Of a stretch of 64,000 bases of DNA, positions 13,604-25,525 are shown piece by piece. The first letter of the stretch is position 1. Each line of letters begins with the position of its first letter. The position numbers and the translations under genes are program-made. Below the pieces are notes generated by a model that did not search any database, had not been told where the DNA came from, and saw nothing but the letters and a program-made list of their open reading frames with translations. The stretch is from Eublepharis macularius (Eukaryota; Chordata; Lepidosauria; Squamata; Eublepharidae), in NCBI RefSeq assembly GCF_028583425.1, contig NC_072791.1:194470311-194534310 (forward strand), read 5' to 3'.

Positions 13604-13689
13604 GACCAATCAGGTACTCAGAGGGAGCCATAAGTATAGCTCTTAACCCAATGAGCTCGTGTACTGGTGTGGGCGGGACTGGTTTAAAT
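13604..13689 (+). promoter_or_regulatory. Promoter-like box cluster
   Basis: On the plus strand two CCAAT boxes (GACCAATCAG at 13604 and CCCAATGA at 13648), a GC box (GGGCGGGA at 13671) and a TATA-like TTTAAAT (13683) occur in the order and spacing of a pol II promoter. No exon follows that I can recognise, and a degenerate L2 LINE begins about 350 bp downstream. It may be an LTR or LINE promoter, a non-coding RNA promoter, or chance. Confidence 0.35.
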
Positions 13690-14049
13690 GAGGGGAAACA
13701 CCCTCTGCAGGAGGGATTTTCTTTTGTTGCTGAGTTAATCAAAGAGAAGAGGATCTTAGCTCGTTAGCTTCCATCCTTGGGCTGTCTGGTGAGGACAGTA
13801 ATAAGGCAGGCAGCCTGAGTTAGTGTGGTACTGCCCCTTTCACCCTAAGAAACTACTCTCTGCTATTCCCTTTCTGTCTTATTTCAAGGAGGTAACAGAC
13901 ATGCATAAATGGTGTCTGTAGCCAACTGGGGGGAAAACATTATCCAAATGAAAATGTTGTAGATCAGGAGGATCTGGTCAAGGAACAAGTATATATCTAA
14001 TGCTGGATGGAATTATACCATGTGGAAAAAGGAAAGTCACAATTTCCGA

Positions 14050-14990
14050 GTGTTCCTGGAGTCTTTTCTGACCTTTGATATTCAGGTAGCTGGAATTCTT
14101 AGTGACGGCGAACCTATTATGGGTATGACCATGTATGCCTTGGTAGCATCCAGGTTGGACTACTGTGATGCACTCTTGTATAGAGCTGTTTTTGTAGAAA
14201 TTTTTGAAATTTCATTTGGTTCAGATTGCAGCTTGCAGCTTGCAGATTGCACATACAACTTTTTTCTTTATTTCCAGGCCCTATACAAAGTGCTGTTTTC
14301 ACCTTTTAAAGTCTAAATGGGTCGGACCCAAAGTACCTGAAGGTCTGTTTCCAGCCCTGTTCACCTGTTCATTGTCTGAGATTGTCCAAGAAGGGTGAGG
14401 GAGAAGACAGGTAGAGAGAGATGCAGAAAATAGACTACTGCTATCTTGGTGCGGAGTGATGCCAAACACTAGAGCATTCTCAGTTGCTTGCGCCCCAGCA
14501 TTTGGAACCACCTCTGGGCTAAGATAAGGACCTGCTCTGATCCAGTGTCACTGTGGAATAAAACCTCCATACAGGAAGAGGACTCTCTCCACCATTTATC
14601 CTATACCCAATTTATCCTATACCCACATCCCTTGAGGGAAGTCCCAACATTCTCCAACACCTGTTTCTTCTCCAGCCTGTGCAGTCCTGCTACAAAGATT
14701 ATTCTGGTTCTCCCTGCATTTCCAGTTTCTGAAATCTGTGGACAATTTAGTCACTGATCAAGTCTCAGCAGCCAACCGTTGACTCCGTGAACCCCTTGTC
14801 TGAGAGACAGCGCCGGCCAGGACAATTCTGCTCCACGTGACTCCAGTAATAGGAAGGATAAGGTGCTTTATACTCTTGAATTGAATCTGTTATGTAACTC
14901 TATTAATTGGATTTTGTATCTGTTGCTTATATCCCATTAGCCTCCGTGAATGAAGAATGCATATCCTTTACATTGTTATTAAAGTTTTAT
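14050..14990 (+). mobile_element. Degenerate L2-type LINE, ORF2 C-terminus and 3'UTR
   Basis: 14135-14175 encodes ALVASRLDYCDALL, the L2 RT motif VTSRLDYCNAL. About 14480-14580 retains a decayed version of the later ORF2 region, and an AT-rich tail follows with AATGAAGAATG. It has frameshifts and is inactive. Confidence 0.65.
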
Positions 14991-16914
14991 CCCCCCCATC
15001 AAATACTATTTAATCGTTTTTAATTTTCTTTGGTGAAATAGTGTCTTGCCCCTCTCAGAAATGTCCTCTTACACTTTTTATGGTTAATTTTTGTGTTTGA
15101 ATCTCAGTTTATTTCAAATTCCGGGTTTATTATGGGGAGGATTCCTTCCAACATCTAAATTCTGATCATAGTTTATTATTAATATTCACTGTACAAAAAT
15201 ATCTATTGCTAGACTGGTGAATGTACAATGAACTTGTGGGTATGGCCACAATTCTGTTAAATGGGATTTTGAAAGAAGAAAAATGCCAACATGCACACTA
15301 GAATATCTCCCAAATGTCTATAAAGATCAGGGGGATACACCCAATAATATATATTCAAGTACCTTAAGATCATACACCTTCAGTAGTTGTGAATGTTGCT
15401 ATTTAGGATGGACTATGAATGGCAACACCCATCTTTTAAGTTACGGTAAATTCATTTCCTAATGGATGTACATTAATTGCATTAAAGTTTGGTATCTTAC
15501 TGCTTGGGTCATAGTTTAGCATTGGAAAGGTTTGTAAGAATATATTTTCCCCCCCTCTCTTCTTTGCTCCTGACCAAAAACCATACACTTAGTATCACAT
15601 ATCCAATGATGGATGGAGTTGCTTTCTGTGCCGGTGTTTATATGCCATCCATAACTGATGACAGTATTAACCTCTGTTTTTCAGTGTCTAATACATGTCA
15701 CAAGCAGAAAAACTGAGGATAAATGTAGTTTGGAGTGTGTTGTGGTCTTTTAAAAGGAAAATAACAAGAAAGTACTAAATTTAGTCAAGATTTCAGGGGG
15801 AAATTTGATTGTGTTTAATCTACCATTTCTACTAGTTGCTTTCAAGTGAAATGCCTCTCTACTAGCTCCTTTTGGAAATGTTAGAAGGGTATTCCCTGAG
15901 CTACTATCATTAGCATATGGATGTCTCAGTGTTAATTTCTGTTTTCATTGAATGAATGTACATTTAAAAGAGGTCCTTTCAAACTAGGTAAATCTGTCCA
16001 TTGAAAAAGGATGTGGGGGGGAGGGCAGACTCCAGGCAAAATGTAATAAAGATTTGCTCCTCTACGATAAATATGTTCATATTTTAGAGCTTCCATCACA
16101 ACTTACTAAAATCGACAGATTTCTGGAATACTGTAGGAGAGAGGGGCGGCTGCCAGGATTAGAATCCCACTGCTAGGTGACAGAACTCATTAATGGGGCT
16201 AACAGTACCATAAAAATAGGTTATTTTGAACAGCTCATTTGTGAGAAGAAGAAAGTTGAAAATCAGCCTGGAAGTTAAAGTAGAAGCAATTAGTTTCACA
16301 CCTACAGCAAAGTTCATTGAAGTGTTCCATTCCAGTTTCTTGTAAAGAGAAGGAGGGGGGAGAAAGATTATAGGGTTTGATTCAGTTGCTAGGGAAGTCT
16401 GTGTCACTGCCACCACAGGCTTCCAAGGGAACAGGATCAGGCACCTCTTCAGAGTTGAGGTGGAAAATTCCTCTGCAGTAGCATAGTTGCACTACGGGAT
16501 GCCTTGATCTCTTTGAAACCCAAAGGCATCAAAGCATAAATCAGCTGAGATCCTATTTATCTAGATTCATCAGATGTCCTCCAACTCATTTGCAACATTA
16601 TGTAGGAGACAGACTTTATGACCAAGGGCAGTATTCACCATCCTTGGCTCCAAATGTTGTTCTTTTGCGCACATTAGATTTACCGCCACTGCACCTTGGA
16701 TTCAGTTATTGGTTCCGGCAATCACTGGTTTGGATCCAGCCATTTTATCTACTCGACCTCACGCAATTCACCTCCTTACCGCAACCTGCATCCCCATCCT
16801 GCACACCTTTTGTCTACACAGATCCCATGATACCAAGCATAGTTTTTTGGGTGGTTATAGGGGTGGTGGTCAACCCTTCCCCCCATTCTTTTTTCTACCA
16901 AGAGAACACTAAAC
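14991..16914. other. Gene-free AT-rich DNA
   Basis: No repeat or exon was recognised. A poly-G stretch occurs at about 16014-16023. Confidence 0.45.
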
Positions 16915-17035
16915 TGTAAGGTGGGGTAGGCTGAAAGCAAGCACCTGGCCCAATGTCACATGGTGAACTGGGGACTTGAAGCTGGGCGTCCCACGTCCTA
17001 TGTCATAACCACTACACTGGCTCACTGAGCCAGGC
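16915..17035 (-). mobile_element. tRNA-derived SINE head
   Basis: Read on the minus strand it starts GAGCCAGTGTAGTGGTTATG (A-box), followed by TTCAAGTCCCC (B-box) and a CAGGTGCTTGC segment. It is a truncated copy of the lizard tRNA-SINE also seen at 22986 and 59670. Confidence 0.7.
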
Positions 17036-17317
17036 CTAATTGCACATTACAAAGTCCTTGTGTCTCCCCCTGTGTCTACTCAAGTCTCTGTTGACTGGAT
17101 GTGCCTTGGTGGTTCTGTGCCACTTTTTTTCCTCATTGGGAAAACTTATGTGTACCAATGGGCTAAGTTTCCTCTGCAGCCCTTTCAGGTCAGGAAAATG
17201 GTACAAGGGGAGCCTTAAGCCCCTATGCCCCATTCGGCATTCACATGCATAAGAAAACTCTGAAGCACAGAACTTGCAAAGCAGATCTAGTCAAGAGGAC
17301 TGGGGCAGACATAGGGG

Positions 17318-17671
17318 TAGGGTTGCCATTTGTCCGTTGGAACAGGAGATCTCTTGCCTCCAGCTCTCTTTGTTTGCTGCCATACTTGCATCCAGTGGGA
17401 GAAAAATAAAGTAAAAAATAACCATCATTGTGATGGCATTACATCAGTTTTGGGGGGAAATCCAGAAGTGACATCATGCCTCTCTAGGAAGCTCCAGAAA
17501 CACTATGGTAAAACCAAATGGTAAAACCTGCACTTCCTAGGGAGGCACAATGTCACTTTCAGGTTTTCCACTGACATGATATGACACAACTGTGCCATCG
17601 GCAACCCCCCCCCCCATCTCCCTGTTCCCCAGACTCTTGTTGGTTGCCAGCTGCTGGCAGGCAACCCTACT
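17318..17671. mobile_element. MITE with TAGGGTTGCCA / GGCAACCCTA ends
   Basis: The terminal inverted repeats match the GTTGCCAAC family, but the inside differs. A second inverted pair surrounds 17460-17580 (GTGACATCATGCCTCTCTAG against CTAGGGAGGCACAATGTCAC). It includes a C-rich run near 17607. Confidence 0.6.
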
Positions 17672-18836
17672 ATACACAGGGGACTAAAGGACTTTATAAT
17701 ATGTACTTAGGCCCTGCCCCTTCAATTTTCTGATGTCATTGGACAATAGCACAGCAGTCCTTCCCTATTCTCCTATTTAGATGGCTCAGTTCTTCTCAAA
17801 AAGTGTTCATGTCTTCATGTCCAACTAGCCACTGTTATGCTGGTGGTACATGTGAAAGGATACCAATGCCTTATGGTTTAGAGCAATTTTAATCACACCA
17901 AGACATATATGCTGATTTGGGGTGGCATTTCTCTAGCAACAACCCAACAAGTACAGCACTTTGCACAAGTGACTAAAAATACAACCAAACAGATCCACTG
18001 TGAATATTCCTACTTTGATAGTATGTAAAGTTGGGTCCATTTCTGTTGAGCGGAGTCACCATGCTTTGTTTTTAGACTGTCAGTTAAGGAGTCAGCTACT
18101 TATGATTATTCTTCTTCAGCATGCATGGTGATTTTGTTCTGATCCATTCCTTTAAGCACTGCAGATAATAAAAAGGAGCCACGAGGGATATAAAGTAATA
18201 ATATTAGCTAACACCACCCAATATTTACTTAACCAATCTCTTTTGCATGTCTGCCATATCCCTTGGTATTGCTATTTTTTGTTTTGCTTCCCTCCCATTT
18301 TAGCAGCCCAAGAACATTCATAGCGGAAACTTATTTTCTCTACTGCCCATGAATGCCGTATAATAAAAATATACATCTTTTTCAGTATCATCAGGGAATA
18401 AGCAGAGGAAATGTGCAGAAACTCAACCGTTATAGTAATTGAGTAAGATTATGGGCAATGTTCTTTTTTTAGCTGTTTTCAGCCACAATGGTCAACATGC
18501 GCTTTGTTATTTATAAAATGTTGCAATGTAACAAAGTAATACTGTCCATCAGGCTCCAATCAGAGATGAATCTGGCAGAGGGAAGTGGAGTGGATGGGGT
18601 GATGTTTCTGTTGTTCATTCAAGGTGGCAGTTTTGGAGACTTGATAAGAAGATTTCTTTAAAAACCATGTTTATTCAATTTTAAAAGTACATGGAATAAT
18701 TCACTGAGCAAAATTGAAAAGAATCCCCAAAGTGCAAGGATGCCTACCAGCATATCTCCGTTCCTTCTCTTTCTGCCACACACTGAGATTTAGCACCACC
18801 CCCATTTTTAAGATCGTTTTCCCTCACCCACATTCA
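17672..18836. other. Gene-free unique DNA
   Basis: AT-rich, with no recognised repeat or exon. Confidence 0.4.
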
Positions 18837-18844
18837 TTTACAGA

Positions 18845-19000
18845 CAGGGCTTTTTTTCAGCAGGAACGCAGTGGAACGGAGGGCAATCTCAACTCCCCTC
18901 TGTCTGGAGATCAGGGGGCGGGGCCACCAGCCATGTGACCATTTTTTCCTAGGGCAACCCACTGAGTTCCGCCACCTCTTTTCCCAGAAAAAAAGCCCTG
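18845..19000. mobile_element. hAT-type MITE, CAGGGCTTTTTTTC family, monomer
   Basis: A 156-bp element with inverted ends CAGGGCTTTTTTTC and GAAAAAAAGCCCTG. It is flanked by a perfect 8-bp target duplication TTTACAGA (18837-18844 and 19001-19008). The 8-bp duplication and CAGGG ends are hallmarks of the hAT superfamily. Confidence 0.93.
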
Positions 19001-19110
19001 TTTACAGAACATCTTTTATTGCTCATGAAAGCTGCAGTCCTGTACACATGATTCACAGACAACTGTATTGTATTGACCTGACCCACTAAAGAGTCAAAAG
19101 CACCCAAGAC

Positions 19111-19310
19111 TAGGGTTGCCAACTTTTGGTTGAGAAATTGCTAGAGATTTGGGGGTGGCAATGGGGAAGATGGGGTTTGGAGAGGAATCTCAGCAGGGTA
19201 TAATAACCCTCCAAAACAGCCATTTTCTCCAGGGGAACTGATTTCTGTTGTCTAAAGATCGGTTGTAATTCTTGAAGATCTCCAGGCCATACTGGAGGTT
19301 GCTAACCCTA
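19111..19310. mobile_element. MITE, GTTGCCAAC family, copy 3 (inverted)
   Basis: It begins TAGGGTTGCCAACTTTTGG and ends GGAGGTTGCTAACCCTA. The inside (CATTTTCTCCAGGGGAACTG) is the reverse of copy 1. There is no coding potential. Confidence 0.75.
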
Positions 19311-19840
19311 CCCCTGACGCAGCAAAGCTGATGCACACTTAAGAATCAGAGTCCATATAACCAAATAACAATTGACATACTTTCTGCAAAGAGACCCATT
19401 AACAGAGTGTAGATTTGCAGCTCCTGACTGGTCCCTCACAGGGGCTGCCTGCCAGAATAGCACTGTAGCCAGTTGCATGGCATGTGGAGGGGAATATATG
19501 TGTGCTCATGCATGCCGTTTTTGAACACCAAATGTACCTGGAGTTTGCTGGGACTGAAAAAAGGAAAGAGGGTTTGGGGTCATGGTACAGGCCACCAAGA
19601 AGATCAAGGGCAAAATTCCAGGGCCCTGATCACTCTGGAGGCCATGGAGCCTGAATCTGGGGCATGCGAAGACTGCTCTCAGATCTCCTGCCCTCAGCCT
19701 TCACTGAAACTGGACTGTGCATAGCAATGTTTTGAAAGCAAGCAAAGGAAAGGCAAAGCTCCAGCATGCGCTTTCTGCATTGCTCATAGGTTCAGTGTAC
19801 CCAGCCCTGCTTTATCAAATCATTTTAGAACTTTCATATA

Positions 19841-20040
19841 AACAGGGCTGCGTCACAATGGTAGAACATCTATTTTGCATGCAGAACGTCCCAGTTCGAT
19901 CCCCAGCATCTCCAATTAAAACAGTCAAGTAGTAGTAGGTGATATGAAAGACCTCTGCCTGAGATGCTGGAGTCAGAGTAGACAAGATTGACTTTAATAG
20001 AGACCAATGGTCTTACTCAGTATAAGGTAGTGTCTTGTGT
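19841..20040 (+). mobile_element. tRNA-derived SINE (CAGTATAAGG type)
   Basis: The tRNA-like head has TTGCATGCAGAA and the B-box-like AGTTCGATCCCC. The body ends in CTCAGTATAAGGTAG. Related copies lie at 25355, 30052, 30335, 48668 and 49572. Confidence 0.75.
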
Positions 20041-20111
20041 CTGTTCGGTCAAAAAAACCTTCACAATGCTATTTTGCTGCCTTGTATATTTCTCTGTTTA
20101 CTTCTTCACTG

Positions 20112-20325
20112 CTCTGACCTGGATAGCCCAGGTGAGCCTGATCTTGCTGGATCTCAGAAACTAAACAGGTTTGGCCTTGGTTATTAACTGGATGGGAGAC
20201 CTCCATTGTAGACCAGGGGTCCAAAGGCAGGCAATGGCTAACCACCTCTGTTAGTCTCTTGCCCTGAAAACCCCACTAAGGGTCGCCATAAGTCAGCTAT
20301 GACTTGAGGGCACTCTCTACCATCA
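20112..20325 (+). mobile_element. 5S-rRNA-derived SINE
   Basis: The head resembles 5S rRNA: GAGCCTGATCTTGCTGG, CTCAGAAACTAAACAGG and AACTGGATGGGAGACC. The tail is CCATCATC-like after a conserved CACTAAGGGTCGCCATAAG block. The 5S-derived internal promoter makes it a SINE3-class element, not a 5S gene. Confidence 0.85.
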
Positions 20326-21582
20326 CGCATCTTTACTAGCCTCTCTCACTCAAGAATCCAAAGCCTATGCATCATTGCCCCTCCGAACTGGCCACAGCAA
20401 TGGTAGCAACAGCCAGTTGGCAACAACTAGTCATTTTCATGTGGATTGTTGCTGTATTACTTAAATATTGAGCAGTGGCATCTAACAGGGATATTATATA
20501 TCCATGAAGACATGCTCTTCTGTTTTACATGTGGGTTTTTTTATTATCCAGCTAAGCAGATTGAGAGATGTACAAGGAACTGGGATCATAATTTAATAGT
20601 AAGAAAATGGAAAATGCCTTAGGACAATAGCATAAGTAGTGCCAGCTAATGTACTGGATTTAGAAATAAAATTCACTGTCCTTTCATTTCTTCTGTTCAC
20701 AGATCCCATTCAAAATACATGATAAAGGAAATGAATACCAGCTGGAAGGTTTTGCCACAGTGGTATTTGCCCTCTCAGTGCTCAGAAAAACGAAGTGCAC
20801 AAGCTTGAGATTCAAATCTGCGCTTCTCTTGTAGTATATGCATCTGCCGTCCATGTGACTGGCATACTCTTCTTTTGTAATAAACAGATCATACGTACAG
20901 GGCAAATATGCACACACTTATCTTATGTCCTTCTAGATACAGCACATAAGGTGGCACTTTACACCCATTGCTCACCAAGGGCAGAGTCTACACACTAAAG
21001 GAACTGTGTGAACCAGCTCTCAACTACTTTCCCAGTCCTAGTCAACTTTTCATTCTTTGTTTTGCCGACCGATTGTACCACATATTTCTCTTAATACATT
21101 TGTTCCTGGAAATTAGATTTCCAAGGCAGCTTCCAAGCCAAAGACAGAACAGGTTGGACCCAGCAATCTGTCACTGGAAAATACTGACAGATACGAACCT
21201 TCCCTACGTTCCCCAGTCCCAACAACTTTACTTGGAAGGCTGTAGATTCTCCCTGTTGAAGTCCATGCTGCTCTTGTGAGGAGTCTGGTACAGAATCAGC
21301 TATTTTGCTGCTAAGTGCAGAAATACTTTTCTACTATTGCTCTGGGGGTGTATTTGTAAAGATAATATATTCCGGAGACCCCATAAATCTCAGGTGCTCC
21401 CTCACCTAAAGGAAACAAAATCTCACAGCGCTAGGTCTGGGCTTCTGGCAACTTGGAGGGAATGCAGAACACTTAACACGTAAATACGAGACAGAGAAAT
21501 TTCCTCCCTCTGCACTCTGAAATACACTTACTTTTGAAAAAGAACCGCTATATTTCAAATTACTTAAGCAGATCTAAAATAA

Positions 21583-21780
21583 TGTGTCCCATCAAGTTGC
21601 AACCAAATTATGGTAACTCCAACATGGGATGTTTCAGGCAAGATATGAACACAGGTGGTTTGCCATTGCCTTCTTTTGTGTAGCAACCCCAGCCTTCCTT
21701 TGCAGTCTCCCACTAGGACCAACCCTGCTTAGCTTCCAAGCTCTAACTAGATCAGGCTAGCCTGGGCTACATCAACTGCT
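21583..21780 (-). mobile_element. 5S-rRNA-derived SINE
   Basis: Read on the minus strand: AGCCCAGGCTAGCCTGATC, then AAGCTAAGCAGGG, ending in GGCAATGGCAAACC and a diverged tail. The family is the same as at 20112. Confidence 0.8.
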
Positions 21781-22985
21781 TAAGCAAAACTTCCTCAATG
21801 GAAACCAACTTTTACAATTCAGCCATCCCTTATTCCATAGCCTTGGCATCAGGATCTTTGCCTCCACCTATTACAAGCGTATTATTGCACCGAAGCAGCG
21901 TTGGAACTGACTGGAATGCCACAACTTGCCTTTAAGACTACTGCAGGCATAAATCCTGGACAGAAGACACACAACCACAAGACAATATAATAGCAACTGC
22001 CTGTTAGCAGACACTAGAAGAATGATGGGGAGGGGGCTCCTTTTCTTCCCATTATTCTGGAATAAAATAAATGGCTGCCCTCTGATTAAGGGAAAGATAA
22101 AGACCAGATCGGGAAGTGACGTTTCTCCAGTAAAAGTGGCAATAATGTGTTATTTACTTGTCTAATAAAATTGACAGCAATTATCAGGAGCTATTTGGTG
22201 GTAAATAACATTGCCCAAAGGGACAGAAAACAGTTTATTTGCTTATAGTTTCCTTTTTCTGCTTTTCTTCCCTCCTCAGCTTTCTCCACGCCTTTTTCTT
22301 TCTTTCTTACAGGAAGGAGGTTAGCAAAGAGGCTGCACTTCAGCAAGGAAAATGTTTCTTGCGTTCTGTTTTACATACTGTGATAAACTCCTGTTCAATA
22401 GTCACTTAGCTGCCTCTGAGCTTTTAAAGAGCTCCAGGTGGGGACCTGGCAGCTGTAATTCAGTATTAGAGCATCTTCCACACCAGCCCCTGGCTTGTAC
22501 CTTTAAAAAAAAAAAGTCAATGCACACTTCACTGCGAGGATTGCCCTGCCAGGCTTGAAGATGCAAAATGCCTGTACCTGTGGCCTTTTGAGAAATCGCT
22601 GTGATAAGAAACAATGTGTGTTTTCCTAGCTTTAAAGTGAATCTTTGGACGCTATTTCCTATTTAACCCCAACAAGAAGATAAGGACTAACCTAATAGCT
22701 GTAGGTCTAGTTAAGATGTGTATTTGAATGCATAAATGCTATTATACCTGCAGTATTACATAGCAGTCGGGGGGGGGAAACTAGCAGTTATGCCAATTTC
22801 TATCCTCTTTGGTTCTGGAAGGAGTGTATCAGATCTTCTCATTCTGTTGCTGGTCCACCCCGTGCCTCTGCAATAAAAGCCAATCTCTCGAAAAATATAA
22901 AAGACAGAGGCTTCTAGTAGTTGTTTATGGTGAACAGTTCTACAGTGAAATGAATCCATGCCTGAAATGTGTTTTGTGCATGAAA
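21781..22985. other. Gene-free DNA, possible conserved element at 22135-22260
   Basis: No exon was found. The 22135-22260 interval is repeat-free, AT-rich and dense in TAAATAA/TTATTTAC words, and could be a conserved non-coding element. Confidence 0.35.
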
Positions 22986-23212
22986 GAGCCAATGTGGTGT
23001 TGTGGTTAGAGTATCGGGCTACAATCTAAGAGACCCAGGTTCAAATCCCCCGTTCTGCAATACAAGCATAATGGGCAACCTTGGGTCAAACCCTCGCCCA
23101 CTCAGCTTAATCTGCCTTACAGGGTTGTTGCTGTGGGGACAAAACAGAGAAGGGAATAATTATGGAAATAGCTTCAGGTTCCCACTGGGGAGGAAAGTGC
23201 CATATAAATATA
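22986..23212 (+). mobile_element. tRNA-derived SINE, Sauria-like
   Basis: The head GAGCCAATGTGGTGTTGTGG and B-box-like GGTTCAAATCCCC are followed by CTTACAGGGTTGTTGCTGTG and a terminal GCCATATAAATATAAAC. This is the architecture of squamate Sauria-type SINEs with a Bov-B-like tail. Confidence 0.78.
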
Positions 23213-23750
23213 AACTTACAAGAACATTCCCTTTCCAGTCTCTCCACTCTTGAAATGGGATTGAGTAATCTTTCCCTTCATGGTGGTGGTGAGGATTATG
23301 GCAAAGCGTTTTTAAAAACACACTACAAAAGCAATGGAATTTGACACAGGTACCTTTTTAATATATAAGACAGTAGGCTCATAGAACTTTCCAACTTCCT
23401 CATAATTTTAAGATTTTAAAAAAGTTTTTTGTCTTGCCCACTCTGATCCTTAAGTCACAACTGCCAAAAGGGCAAAACCCATGACTTATTAAAAGTATGC
23501 GATATGAGAAGATAATCAAATACAGACATCAATCTTTTAATCGAAATGTCTTTCCAGCACTGCAGCAACTCTTGTTAATGAATGGTATCTTCCTGTATTT
23601 TGTTTTCGCAAAGACTAAACCATTTGGACAAAACACAACAGCCACCTAAAGGTCTGTATCTCGTTGCCTGTATCCCTCTCTGATATTCGTGTTTCTAAGG
23701 AATGACCCTTACAGGACTCAAAATTACAAAACATAAAAGAACAAGTTAGT

Positions 23751-24010
23751 GATGGTTGTTGTGGGTTTTCCGGGCTGTATTGCCGTGGTCTTGGCATTGT
23801 AGTTCCTGACGTTTCGCCAGCAGCTGTGGCTGGCATCTTCACTGTCACTGTGACACTGAGAGATCTCTGTCTTTTGGTGCTACACCTCTGAAGATGCCAG
23901 CCACAGCTGCTGGCGAAACGTCAGGAACTACAATGCCAAGACCACGGCAATACAGCCCGGAAAACCCACAACCATCGTTCTCCGGCCGTGAAAGCCTTCG
24001 ACAATACATC
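23751..24010 (+). mobile_element. Penelope-like fold-back element with 12-bp target duplication
   Basis: Arms of about 87 bp face each other (23751-23840 and 23890-23976). The 260-bp element is flanked by the perfect direct repeat GAACAAGTTAGT (23739-23750 and 24011-24022). The arm sequence is the abundant vertebrate retroelement tail containing GGCGAAACGTCAGGAACTAC. Assignment to Penelope-like elements rests on the ribozyme-like core, the inverted arrangement and the duplication length. Confidence 0.65.
23885..23925 (+). ncRNA. Hammerhead-ribozyme-like motif in retroelement tail
   Basis: The order is CCT, CTGAAGA (core 1), stem II GCCAGC/GCTGGC with loop CACAGCT, GAAA (core 2), a minimal stem III CG, then UC as the would-be cleavage site (after 23922), and AGG pairing with CCT as stem I. 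One extra base lies between core 1 and stem II, unlike the canonical ribozyme. The opposite arm has GTGAAGA, so its core is broken. Confidence 0.4.
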
Positions 24011-24022
24011 GAACAAGTTAGT

Positions 24023-25354
24023 ATTGATCAGAGTTTTAATTCCACACCCCCCCCAAGACACTTCTTCTATGAACCATTTAAGATGAACCCCAAAGTATTT
24101 ATGTAATTAACTAACTTTTGGGGGCCACCACATTCAAAATATGCTCTTTCAGATATAGGGTTCCCTGCCTTTATAGCATTTCAACTTCTTCCATTTAATG
24201 TCCCATTCATGCCCCCCCATGCAACCTCTGCCCTCTCTGCTTTTATAAAATCTTTTTTCAAAATTAATTATACAAATCATTAGTATTAAAAAGGTAATAT
24301 AATGGTTCCAAGAACAAGCTTCACAGAGTATCTGCATATTTAATCATCTGTGTTAATAAATATTTAATCATTCATTGAATTCAGGTTCTGTCTTGAAGCT
24401 TAACTTGATAACAAACCTTGCAACTGGTAGAACTAATTGGTACAGAACAAGTGAATAATTTATAAGGCAAAAATGCACGGGGTTTGGCGGAAGGTGTGCA
24501 AAACTGGTCAGCCACAGCTGTTGCTGGGAGCTTCTAGGGAAAACACAATGGCTCCTTCTAGACTTTCCATAGCTCGCTGCTGCCCTCCTGAGGTCAACGC
24601 ATGCCATTGCTCCCATCTCTTAAAACGGCTGGAAGGCCGACTACAAAGTCAGATCCATTAAGTTTTAAATATTCATGCATTTCATTAAAGCTATCATAAT
24701 TGGTCTACCGTACACATTGATTATGCATAGACCATCAAGTGTTTAACCTCTGAAAGCTTGCGTGCGTATTTAAATATATCTGTTATGCCCTGCCTTGGTG
24801 GCTTCAGAAGAATCTTCTGCAACATGAAGCTGAATTAGAGAGGAAAAGATATATATATATATATTGCAGCACTGAAGGAAAACGATAGGAAACTTAAGGA
24901 ATAAACAAGATTTTCACAGCCTCTTTGGAAAAAAATATATTATTTTTCTTTCTTTGCGCTTTCTAAAAATGTACAACCGAAACATGGAGGAGGGACGAGT
25001 ATGTTAGAGAATTTGTCTCTCCACCACGAGACGTTAACTTGTAGGCTCCTATTTTCCCATGCCCGTTTCATATTCAGAACACAAGCCCTCAAAGTAGAAG
25101 CAGTGGCTGGCAAACAACTTAAACCACTGAGCTTGCTGTTTTAGCCCTTTAGCTTGAGCACACATGTAAAAGTTCAACATCTGGTGCGCCCAACACACTG
25201 AAGAATGTGGTTTGATATTAAAGGCAGATGACCATTCATCCTACTGAAAAAAAATAGAGAGCCAGGCGTGTCAGTCAGTTTATCTGTGAATCTAGACCTT
25301 ACTTGTTTTATGAAGATGGCGCTGTGTCTTTGAGCTGGTGTCTTAGTCCCAGGC
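24023..25354. other. Gene-free AT-rich DNA with a short (AT)n run
   Basis: An (AT)n microsatellite sits at 24849-24864. The stretch at 24655-24780 is repeat-free and AT-rich, and may be a conserved non-coding element. No exon was recognised. Confidence 0.4.
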
Positions 25355-25525
25355 TAAGGGGGAGGGAGAGCACATACTTTCAATGCAGAATATCCTAGGT
25401 CCCTGGCATCTCTACCCAAAATAGCTCAGGCCAGAGATCTCAGGCAGAGACCATGGAGCGTGCCCACCAGCCGGAACAAGCACTGAATCCGATGGACCAA
25501 CATTCTGATTCAGTATAAAGAAGTC
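25355..25525 (+). mobile_element. tRNA-derived SINE (CAGTATAAGG type), diverged
   Basis: It contains TTTCAATGCAGAATATCC, CTCAGGCAGAGACC and GATTCAGTATAAAG in the family order. Confidence 0.65.

Noticed and set aside
19860..19915. tRNA gene
   Set aside because: The A- and B-box-like words belong to a SINE head. The cloverleaf is not complete and the body continues as a retroposon.
20130..20200. 5S rRNA gene
   Set aside because: Diverged and fused to a SINE body. Four such copies show it is a dispersed retroposon.
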